Shown here piece after piece: positions 55,523 to 64,000 of a DNA stretch of 64,000 bases. Source of the DNA: Gentiana macrophylla (Eukaryota; Streptophyta; Magnoliopsida; Gentianales; Gentianaceae); the NCBI GenBank assembly GCA_026214975.1, contig CM047805.1, positions 63,131,368 through 63,195,367 of the forward strand, given 5' to 3'. The notes beneath the pieces are model-generated. The model was not told the DNA's origin. It saw only the letters and a program-made list of their open reading frames with translations, and did no database searches. How positions within the stretch are numbered: position 1 is the stretch's first letter; each line of letters opens with the position of its first letter. The translations under genes were made by a program, and so were the position numbers.

Positions 55523-55995
55523 GCATCTAAAACAGGTACGGTGTGCAAATTGTTTTTAAATTTTTTTTTTTTATATGTATTTCACTCATTTTGTAGTTGA
55601 AATCGATGCTTGAATTTTGTAGCTAAATTTGTTGCTTGAAGTGTATTTCTGATTGTTGAATACCACAGAAAGCTGAGCCAATTACTTTGTAAGGCATAAA
55701 CCGAGGGGAGCAAGAAATTATGACTTCCAATTTTCCTATGATTTCTGTTGCAATTTCTACATAGTGTTTGCGATTTTTTAATTATTATCATTCATATCCA
55801 CATTCCCCTATATATATTTAACCCTAGATTTCAGTTCTGATTCGTTGAGGTTGTTGTAGGGTTTATCTTATTTCCTATTTTACTTTGTCCAGCTTTATTG
55901 TTAATTATTTTGGAAGTCATGATGAGAAAGTCAATTCAGGTGACATTGATCCTTAAATTTTACTTGTTCAAGTCTTCATGCTAGTGTCGGCTACA
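55523..55995. other. Intron-like or intergenic AT-rich sequence
   Basis: No gene or repeat is identified. The sequence has the base composition of a plant intron and continues from the donor-like GTACGG at 55523. Confidence 0.3.
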
Positions 55996-55999
55996 CCTA

Positions 56000-56219
56000 A
56001 GGCCGGTGTGGGTTTAAGTGGGGAGATTATTGTGTGGTGTCTCCACACGATGTGATTATTGTGTGGTGTCTCCACACGGTGCGGAGACACCGTGTGGCAG
56101 CCCCCACACCACATAATTTTATTCTGTATTTAAACTGTGTGGTTCTGATCGTTTCACCCGTCACTTCACCCTTAAATTCCCTCACCACACAATAACTTCC
56201 CGTTTAAGAGGGTCCCTGC
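56000..56219. mobile_element. Foldback MITE-like element
   Basis: The left end GTGTGGGTTTAAGTGGGGAG plus ATTATTGTGTGGTG has an inverted counterpart at the right (CACCACACAATAACTTCCCG and TTTAAGAGGG). Inside, GATTATTGTGTGGTGTCTCC is tandemly duplicated and CACACGGTG and CACCGTGTG can pair. The size is about 220 bp. A target-site duplication is not clear and the class is not assigned. Confidence 0.5.
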
Positions 56220-56384
56220 ACTACATCTAGCCATCTAGGTGTAGGTGTATTATTCAGAAAGTGGTTAACGTTTTCTATAGGTGTCTTTACTTAGGACCGT
56301 CTAGTCTGCCTGCTACGATAAAGTGCGTTTAGTATGGCAGAGGCTTTGGGTTATGGAATTTTGTCAAAGTTTTATAGCCTGGGA

Positions 56385-56935
56385 GCATTCCATGTGACGA
56401 TACGGGATTTCACCCCTCCACGTGGAATTATCTAATTGGTCCAGCTGGCATGTGGAAAAGTCCAAGTATATTATCCGCATCGGGTCGAATACGAGACGAA
56501 TCAGTTATCACCACCGCAGCCAGCAGATCTTGCAAGTGTTCCATCTCGAGCACCCATGTCGGTGTCCATCGAGTCGATACCATGGACTTGATCCAGGCTC
56601 TAGGCCCACCATCCAGCAGGTTACTTGGGCAAGAGGGCAAGGCCCATTTAAGGGTAATTATGTCAATAGACCAAACCGCCCCAAATTTAGGGCAGAGAAG
56701 GACATGTGCCTATAAATACATCATTCCAGGAACTACGTAATGCTTGATTCCTGGAACAATACACAGGATACGTAGGCAATCCAAGATACATTCTTGGACT
56801 CAGCCATAAAACCCTAAAATCATCCCCAAAACCATCCTTGATTCTATTATCCCTAGATTAAATTGGCCTCAAATTATACATGACAAAATCCAGCATCGTC
56901 ACCATGTATCAATCTTCTGTTATATCTATTTACAC
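56385..56935 (+). repeat. Promoter-bearing repeat-like sequence, possible solo LTR
   Basis: A TATA box (TATAAATA, 56711-56718) is followed by AAAACCCTAAAATCATCC and CCATCCTTGATTCTATTATC, the layout of many plant gypsy LTRs. Upstream is GC-richer sequence (CGACGAATCAG, TGGCATGTGG). Overlapping reading frames of 70-97 codons show no domain. LTR ends and a target-site duplication were not found. Confidence 0.35.
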
Positions 56936-57580
56936 CTAATTTGGTCACTCAACCGCGAACCTTATTAGATGGAACCTCTGATTTATTTGGCCAGCATGGT
57001 AGTGTTTATATCTTGTTCCCTTTCATTTCTTTGTTTGACTATAAATAGGAGTTCAACATGTTCATGCTATGGAGGAAATAGTTATCTGGAATAAAGGAAC
57101 TTCCTTTAAGAGCAATAGAGGGACTGTGTCATATATATGCTTTACATGTGACAGGTTGTGTGATGCTGTGATCCAATCCAATCCAAGAGCACTTTCAAAT
57201 ATATAAATATTACCATTTGACATCTGTAGTTTTGCATTCGGAGCAATGAAAGCAAGAAAAGGAAGATGTTCTGAGGTACACTTCCCTTTTGATAACTGTT
57301 CACTTGGCTTTTTTTCTTTTTCTTTTTTTTTTTTTTTTTGGATTTTCTTGCAAGTATTTCTGATGATACTTTTTCCTTTTCTTCTGACGATAGTCCTTTT
57401 GGCTAGACATTGAAATGAATGCAATTTTTCACCAACAAGTGTATGTTGGTGAAAATTTTAAACAAATTTGCGTTCACACCATGTTAATTAACGGTGAGTT
57501 TTGCAATTTATACAGTGGTGCCTATGAAAGAATATAGTAAGGGGCATAGAAGAGGAAAGTCAGAAACTTTGAGGGCTCAG
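56936..57580. other. AT-rich intergenic sequence
   Basis: No supported gene is seen. The stretch contains ACTATAAATAGG at about 57040 and a long T run near 57320. Confidence 0.4.
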
Positions 57581-57583
57581 TAT

Positions 57584-57850
57584 ATCAATTCAAATGATGT
57601 GAGGTCATTATATATATAAAAATAAAAAATAAAAAATAAAAAATAAAAAATAAAAAAAAATTGTTTACTATCTAAATTTCTTAATTTGCTAATTTTTTTA
57701 TATATTTATTTCCATCTTCTTTTACAGGAAGTATATAATTCAAATGATGTGAGGTTGGGCTCTTAAAAGATCATTATATATATATATATATATATTTCCT
57801 CGTTTACTATCTAAATTTCTTTAATTCGCTAAAACTTTTTTATTTTTACC
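57584..57850. repeat. Direct duplication with A-rich simple repeats
   Basis: TTCAAATGATGTGAGGT followed by TTTACTATCTAAATTTCTT occurs twice (near 57588 and 57738). The first copy is interrupted by an (AAAAAT)n tract at 57619-57660. The second has an (AT)n run at 57775-57794. The string CCATCTTCTTTTACAGGAA at about 57711 resembles the outer part of the palindrome at 58164. Confidence 0.75.
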
Positions 57851-57886
57851 CTCACCCATGATGTAGAGTTGCAATTATACTTAATA

Positions 57887-58161
57887 CTACATCCATTCCA
57901 TAAAAAGTGTCCATATTTAAAAAAAGTTTTGTCCCATAAAAAATGTCCATTTAGAAAACCAATACACCATTTAATGCTATTTTTCCAAACATACCCCTAG
58001 CCTAACATTTATTGTTGTATGTTCATTTAATATTCCAAAGCAAACATTAATTATAAGATAGGGATATATATGTATATTACTACTAAGACACAACACATTA
58101 ATTGAGTTTTTTAATTTACGTGAATAATAAATTATGGACACTTTTTATGGGACGGAGGTAG
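57887..58161. mobile_element. Stowaway-like MITE
   Basis: The left end CTACATCCATTCCATAAAAA and the inverted right end CTACCTCCGTCCCATAAAAA are terminal inverted repeats flanked by TA on both sides. The size is 275 bp. CTCCCTCCGT-type ends with TA duplication mark Tc1/mariner-related Stowaway MITEs in plants. Confidence 0.85.
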
Positions 58162-58163
58162 TA

Positions 58164-58714
58164 TATATTTTTATCTTCTTTTACATGAAATTAAAGATTT
58201 TAATACCTGGATCGGTTGATATTGACATCTCTATGAGCGCTTGGAGCTGGATGACGATTCACGCTAAAGACCATGTATTTTGAAGCGGTGGCTAGATGAA
58301 CCATGACAATTTTGTTTGCCGGCGCAGTAGCCTGCTGGCCATTGAAGTGCTAGCATATATGCATTTACAGATGATGATAATATACTCATAAAAAATATGA
58401 AAAGTTGGATTGGGATGAATTAGATATTGTGTTTTGTAATGATAGACATAATTAGCAAATTTGTAATTATGTTTATCATTACAAAACATAATTTCTAATT
58501 CATCACAATTCAACTTTCCAGCTTTTTGACGAGTATGATATTATCATCATATGTAAATCCGCTCACTTCAATGGCGCAGTTAGGCTCTGCTGGCAAACAA
58601 AACCGCTTCAATGTATATGGTCTTTAAATAATCGCCCCAGCTCCAAGCGCTCATAGAGATTTCAACAGGTATTAAATTTTTATTTCCTGTAAAAATAGAT
58701 GGAAAAATATATTA
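58164..58714. repeat. Near-palindrome of about 550 bp
   Basis: The two halves are inverted copies meeting at CAAATTTG (58456-58463). Matching pairs include TAATACCTG and CAGGTATTA, CTCTATGAGCGCTTGGAGCT and its complement, TTTACAGATGATGATAAT, and TTTTGTAATGATAGACATAA. Arms are about 255-295 bp, with the inner 100 bp most alike. A transcript would fold into a long hairpin. The sequence sits directly beside the MITE at 57887-58161. It could be a foldback MITE or an inverted gene-fragment duplication. Confidence 0.85.
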
Positions 58715-58718
58715 ACTA

Positions 58719-59352
58719 TAATTAAGAACATGTGCAACAGTTCAATGAGTATATATGAATGTATGTCATGAATTATTTTATTAAAGCATTTAGCCATAAG
58801 GTGTAATTAACAAACCATTAAAGATATGACAAAAATATGAGCATTTCATTTTCATATTACATTTAAATTCACGCCTCATCCTCGATCATTACCAAATTTT
58901 GAAAATGAAGTCACATTCAATACAAGGAATATATGTTTACCAATTGATCGGAACATATAACTCATTTGAGCCATCATTGTGTTGAAGGAAATATTTTTTG
59001 TGCATTTTGTTTTATTTGTGTGAGTGTCTATGTATGACACATATAATTAACACAAAAACCCTTTCGTATCCGGAAAAAAAAAAAATTGAACACAAAAACA
59101 TACATTATCGATATGAATGCGTAATCTGTCGGCTTTAGCAATAAAAAAATATTGGTAATTGGAAGTAATGAAAAATGGGTAATTAAAAATGCTAACTCTT
59201 TTATTTTCAGTCAACAAAAAAAAAAAAATGTTTGTTTGGTAAACGTTATATCCAACAAACAAATGAGTACATATCCGTAGCACGCAATTTTCTGAAACTG
59301 AAAGACAATAAATAACTTTTGGCTTTTAATGGTACAAGGAATATGTGCCTCA
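58719..59352. other. AT-rich intergenic sequence
   Basis: No supported gene or repeat is seen. Poly(A) runs occur near 59080 and 59216. Confidence 0.45.
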
Positions 59353-59730
59353 TACTCCCTCTGTCTTTTTATATGTCACATAAGGAAATTTCTACACAGA
59401 TTAAGAAATTAATTAATATGTTTAAAATATAATATTGGAAATGTATTTTTATTGGATATGTAACTACTTTTTGATAAATGAGTTTTAGAATCGGAAATGT
59501 ATTTTTTTATTGAAAATGTAAAAACTTTAGAGATAAAAGCCAAAAGTCATTTTTTGACACAAAATAAATAAATAAAACACACTCATTTTTTAATTGCAAA
59601 AGAGACAAACAATTTCAGACAGACAAAAATTACACTTTTATTAAAAAGGGCGCATATGTATTAAATCTTCCGCTTTCTTGAGTTTGTTTGTTTGTTTTTT
59701 TTTTTTTTTCTTTTTTTCTTTTTCAAACAA

Positions 59731-60016
59731 CCGTAGCTTTTGATTTACTAACTCCGATCATCGAATTTTTTCACCAAAATTCATGTTTTTTTTTTTTGCT
59801 CTTCAATTTGAGCCCAAATCGATTCCCTTCCGACGTATATTTTGAAAGGCGAAAAAATATTTGTATTAACGGAGCGCTTTTTCTTATAAGCGATCGTAAC
59901 TTTTGATTTAGAACACCGATCATCAAAATTGTTTCACCAAAGTTCATTTTTTATCTTCATTTTGAGATTGCGTTTGATACCTTTTCGACGTAGTATTTGA
60001 AAGCCGAATTTAATCG
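59731..60016 (+). repeat. Tandem duplication, about 160-bp unit
   Basis: CGTAGCTTTTGATTTA, CCGATCATCGAA, TTTCACCAAAATTCAT and TCCGACGTATATTTTGAAAG recur in the same order about 160 bp later as CGTAACTTTTGATTTA, CCGATCATCAAA, TTTCACCAAAGTTCAT and TTCGACGTAGTATTTGAAAG. Confidence 0.8.
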
Positions 60017-60037
60017 CAGCATTTACATTAACACGAT

Positions 60038-60082
60038 GTCGGTAGTATCGATGATCGAATCGGTAGTATCGATGATCGATGT
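60038..60082 (+). repeat. 22-bp tandem repeat
   Basis: TCGGTAGTATCGATGATCGA occurs twice in a row. The same GATATCGATG-type composition returns at 60800-60870. Confidence 0.8.
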
Positions 60083-60468
60083 CAGATTATACAAGAATAT
60101 GCGAGGAGAACATTCCACGATTGTTAACAAACTCGGTGATTAATAGCAAGTACAACAAACTATAGATTTAGTACAATATGTACATCGATTAACAACATGA
60201 AAAATAAAGAAAAAAGCAGATTTACGCTTGTTTAGTCTCTATTTACCATCATCAAAGCTATTTAATCACCTGAATTTCTTTGTAAGGTGCGTATCGAGAG
60301 ATAAAGATCATTCTCCAAATGCAAAATCGAGATACACTAACACACCGTGTTAAATTGGTTTATATGATACAATTCGGAAGAGATAGAATCATTAATGAGA
60401 TAACTTGATTAAGGTGTGGTGTTTATAACATGCGAGGTTGATAGTTAATCACTTGAATTAAGCCTAAA

Positions 60469-60580
60469 AGTACATCAGACTAAAAGGTAATACATAGAAG
60501 ATCGATTACAACGGACTATAGTTTAGTACAATAGTACATCAGGACTAAAGGTAATACATAGAAGATCAATACAAGTGCAA
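60469..60580 (+). repeat. Direct duplication of about 62 bp
   Basis: AGTACATCAG, then ACTAAA, then GGTAATACATAGAAGATC is present near 60469 and again near 60531 with small changes. Confidence 0.75.
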
Positions 60581-60734
60581 AGCGATCCCGAACTATCACC
60601 AAATTATAAGAAGGATATTCAGTTCAAAGAACTAAATTATCATGCCCGAATTCACAAGTCTTTGAATTACAAGTTCGAGTAAGCCTATGAACTAGGCTAT
60701 CTATTACATGATGATACAATGTAGATCAAAAACT

Positions 60735-61879
60735 TCAAAGACGCCAAGGCACATAGTAAGCCTTTGAACTAGGCCTATCTATTGCATTAAGGCACACAAC
60801 GATGATCGATATCGATGTCGATGTATCGATGCTCAGCGATATCGATGTCGCGATGCTCGATGCTCGATGTCGAGGCTCAAAAGGACTCTCCATTCGGTTT
60901 TTTGTTGCAAGGTCTATGTCCCCGATTCTAACAACGCCAATAGCATAAGTAGAACCAACATGAAGCATATTAGCCCAAAAATCAAAATCTTGCTTATAAC
61001 CACTAATCTTGAGCGAATGACGGCCCATACGGTATAAGGATCTACCCGCGGATCGAATATAAGCATCGACATCTTTCCGAACAAAATGCAATATCAAGCT
61101 TGGAAACAAGAATGACATGTGAAGTAGTCATTTCATACTTTTCCGTATTTACAAACTCAGCTAACTCCCTCAATCCGTGGCTTGGATGAATCGATGATTA
61201 AACTAACCTTTTTTGCCTCATTTTCACGACCAAATAATCTCAGCATACCAACAACCGGAAGCACCAATGCTTCATGACTACCAATTCCTATGTTTGGTTC
61301 AAATGGCATTTCGTCGAACACGTGTCGGGTATCAACCCTGCACGACATTACGCTATGATAGAAGAATTGTAATGCATCTCGTTCATCAGGTTGTAATTCA
61401 AAGACAAAGACAAAGACAAGCTTGCATTGGTTTCAAACTTCTCAACAAATTCCTCAACTGTAATTCATACTTGGGTTTCCATCCAGTTTTAAAATCAATC
61501 AATCTGCAAACTTCTTTCACTAAAGCCTGTCTCAAATCCTCTTCGATGCCATGAAAAACACTCCTGCTGACCCATCCTCTTGGTTCCTGGTTTGCTTATA
61601 CGAATCCAAAACCCGAAAATAGTCGTCGTCATCATCACCAACACTATCGAATTTACTATCTCCTTCATCCCCTTCCTCTTCCGACTCTTCAAGTACATTC
61701 GAATTAAGAAAGTTTTCATCTTTTTCATCGAATCTGCAAATGTGTTGCAAATTAACTTTCGGGGCTCCAACACGCCCATGGCTATTGGAAGAATTCCATG
61801 AATTGTCTGTATTTTGTATATTCAGAGATCGTTTAAGACAAAACAGGGGTATATTCGTCCGGTAGAATTTATTTGTCAT
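60735..61879 (-). pseudogene. Decayed gene of unknown family
   Basis: On the minus strand a chain can be followed through frame changes. It starts near 61879 (MTNKFYRTNIPLFCLKRSLN), passes an acidic stretch (EESEEEGDEGDSKFDSVGDD) and DYFRVLDSYKQTRNQEDG, and after a one-base shift in a T run near 61553 continues as HGIEEDLRQALVKEVCRLID and KTGWKPKYELQLRNLLR. Later pieces read RHVFDEMPFEPNIGIGSHEA, ELAEFVNTEKYEMTTSHVIL and GYKQDFDFWANMLHVGSTYA. At least three frameshifts and a stop occur. I do not recognise the family. Codon use and long-range frame suggest a former real protein. Confidence 0.45.
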
Positions 61880-62052
61880 TAATGCAACTAAAAAATTGAA
61901 GCTGGATTAACACTTAATTAAAAGGGAAAAATTGGACTATAAACTAATTTTTCCAAAACTTTATTGGCAAAAGAGGAAAAAGTTATAAATTATGCATTGG
62001 AAAAAACAGAGTAAAATTCTGAAATGTGACAAATAAAAAAACGGAGGGAGTA

Positions 62053-63303
62053 TTATATATGCAGCACTCAAAACAACTCATAAATCACTAAAAATAATAT
62101 CCAACCATTCAGGTGATAGTTATGAGCAAGATAATGGATGAATCAATTGACTAAAAGAAATGGTATACGATACTAGTTAAAACATGACATTAATGTAAAA
62201 TAAATGTTTTTTTTTTCCCCATACATTTCCTGATTAATCTAAGCAATCGGTCAACATATGGATCAGGATGAAATCCAAAAAAAAAAACTGACAACAGCAA
62301 TTAATGTATGTGCAAATAACATTGTAGTAGTATAGAAGTTCCTCAAAACAAATATTGCAATATGGAATAATGCAACATTTCAAAAGAATTCATATTGATA
62401 TTAATCGATACAAGAAAACAAAGAGATAGACAAAAATGTAAAGTGAACTTCAAAAATTCTATATTTTCTTCACTTTATTACATCACTTCTTCACATCTTC
62501 TAAATGATATTTTATGGCAATGGTTCATTTTATTTCTTGCACTTTTAACTCTAAAGATGTTTTCTTTCCCTTTTTTTTCAAATTTTTTTTCATTGTACAT
62601 CAAATTCTTAAATTGAAACAATGACCGACGTAACTATTAGAAGATTAAAGAAGGGTACCTTTCGTTGTGTGGACAAAAAAAAAAAAAAAAGAGAAGGGTA
62701 CATTTTCCTTCTTTAAAAGAAAACACAACAATACTCACAAATGTCAAATTACTTGGCAAAATCAAGATTTTTATCTCATTCCATTTTCCTTGATGGGACT
62801 TTTAAGTGTTGCCATTTGTTTTCTCTGCCAAATAAACTTTCACTCAAAATCAATCTCTATTATATAAAACAACAATTCTTGTATATAATACAAAATTGTT
62901 TTTTCTTTTTCTTTTTTTTAAGGAACATTGAACAAAAACTTATATGTATACTTCTTGGCGCGTGAATCTTCATCAGCCTATTTCGGTCTTTTTTTGAAAT
63001 CATCGCCGTTAGAGTGTCGTGGTGATAACGTGTTATAAAATAATAATAAATAAATAAACACTATAAGTGTAAAGATGTAGACAAAACGAAAAATAAAGTT
63101 TTCTTATTATTTCACCATATATCTACAACCAAGAAGGAGATACATTTATATAGGAAGTGAACTATTTGTAACTTATATTACAATTTGTACTACATTAAAC
63201 ATGACAAAGTAGTGGATGCCTTTTGAGATTTCTAACTTATAAAGATATAATGAATAGTATTAAATTGTAAGAATGCAAGTGGACATCCACAATAATTGTT
63301 TAG
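62053..63303. other. AT-rich intergenic sequence
   Basis: No supported gene is seen. Short reading frames up to 74 codons have low-complexity composition. Poly(A) and poly(T) runs occur near 62208, 62278, 62676 and 62905. Confidence 0.5.
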
Positions 63304-63305
63304 TA

Positions 63306-63580
63306 CTCCCTCCGTTCCGAATTAATCGATGCGGTTATCGAATCTTATTGATTAAAGAAACCATTTATTGCATTGACTTTTATATGAAATATACTATAAT
63401 GACCTTAACTAAAAAAGCATTTTTGAAATACAAAAGACATTTGGAGTATCAAAAATATGCATTTAATGAAGGGTAAAGTAGAAAAAATACATTAAATATT
63501 CCATTGAAATGCGAACTACATCAGTTATTTTGGAACGAATCTTTTTGGCAACTGCATCAGATATTATGGAACGGAGGGAG
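63306..63580. mobile_element. Stowaway-like MITE
   Basis: The left end CTCCCTCCGTTCCGAATTAA and the inverted right end CTCCCTCCGTTCCATAATAT are flanked by TA at 63304-63305 and 63581-63582. The size is 275 bp, the same as the MITE at 57887. GATGCGGT and GATGCAGT follow the ends internally. Confidence 0.9.
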
Positions 63581-63582
63581 TA

Positions 63583-64000
63583 ATACATATTGGATATTGC
63601 TTGTAATTGTTCCTTGACTTTAATGTAATCAAATAATGAAATAATCAATAAGCATTATTTTCGAAGAGAAATTATGCAATATGATTGAATTAATTAATTG
63701 AGAACATGAATATTATGAAAATAATATTCATCCCATCTCGTCGACCACAACATTCAAACCATTCAGTTATATATAACAAATATATAACCTTTTAAAAAAA
63801 AAACCATATATATTACTTATGTAATGATTTCAATCGATTCACGCAGTGAAAATTTAAAATGTTGATTTCCTTGATCTGAAAAATTAAAAATGATCACCTT
63901 ATATTATGCGATGGGACTGGCAATCTTCTCAAAAAGTTCTATCACTACACACACTCTTTTTTTGTTGGTAACGAGACATTTTCTTAAAAAGTAAATAAGG
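63583..64000. other. AT-rich intergenic sequence
   Basis: No supported gene or repeat is seen up to the window end. Confidence 0.5.

Larger units (their letters stand above)
59355..62050. mobile_element. 2.7-kb segment bounded by Stowaway-like ends
   Basis: The left boundary is TA/CTCCCTCTGTCTTTTTAT-ATGTCACA. The right boundary on the minus strand is TA/CTCCCTCCGTTTTTTTAT-TTGTCACA. TA flanks both ends. No matching partner end was seen inside. If this is one element it is far longer than a normal MITE and carries a decayed gene (60735-61879). It could also be two MITEs that each lost one end. Confidence 0.4.

Noticed and set aside
62395..63648. Reading frames of 60-74 codons near the right end
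   Set aside because: Low-complexity AT-rich sequence, partly inside a MITE, without motifs.
1..64000. tRNA, rRNA or other structured RNA genes
   Set aside because: No tRNA B-box plus cloverleaf or rRNA sequence was recognised by eye; a covariance-model search would be needed to exclude them fully.

Overview
This is a stretch of eudicot plant nuclear DNA made almost entirely of transposable elements and satellite repeats. I see no intact protein-coding host gene. The plant assignment rests on Ty1/copia, Ty3/gypsy (chromovirus and Tat-type), Helitron, L1-type LINE and Stowaway-like MITE sequences, and on a plant AGO4-type Argonaute fragment with plant-style introns. The species cannot be read from the sequence.

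Layout. 1-7477: a decayed Ty1/copia element on the minus strand. Its 3' LTR is at about 244-2448, its broken gag-pol at 2473-6278 and its leader up to about 7477; the 5' LTR is missing. The far left is a long inverted repeat formed by two opposed LTR ends. 7478-14632: an array of about 41 copies of a 172-bp satellite, each copy made of five related sub-units. 14633-35657: a nested stack. Non-coding LTR element A (LTR and primer-binding site at 14633-16490) interrupts the satellite. A minus-strand chromovirus-like Ty3/gypsy element (16847-35657) interrupts A. A complete second copy of the A family (element B, 18173-27558, target-site duplication GTCCA) sits inside the gypsy left LTR. 35658-43918: the 3' half of a Tat-type gypsy element on the plus strand (RNase H, integrase, long 3' region, 618-bp LTR). 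Its 3' region holds an antisense accessory gene with two predicted 71-bp introns, and is interrupted by LTR-like insertions. About 44015-49633: a Helitron-like element carrying six or seven exons of an AGO4-like gene, with a nonsense codon and no PIWI domain. 49743-54922: an L1-type LINE with an 18-bp target-site duplication and a poly(A) tail, broken by stops and frameshifts. 54941-64000: AT-rich sequence with an orphan exon-like segment, several MITEs, a roughly 550-bp near-palindrome, and a 2.7-kb segment bounded by Stowaway-like ends that carries a decayed unknown gene.

The parts do not form a pathway; they record successive insertions. The order in the central stack is satellite, then A, then gypsy, then B. 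The points most worth following are the nucleosome-sized satellite, the nested non-coding LTR family whose polypurine tract matches that of the copia element, the array of a 14-bp palindrome upstream of the TATA box in two different LTRs, the spliced antisense gene in the Tat element, the Helitron-captured AGO4 fragment, the large palindrome, and a systematic CAG/CTG-versus-CG difference between repeat copies that may be an assembly artefact.
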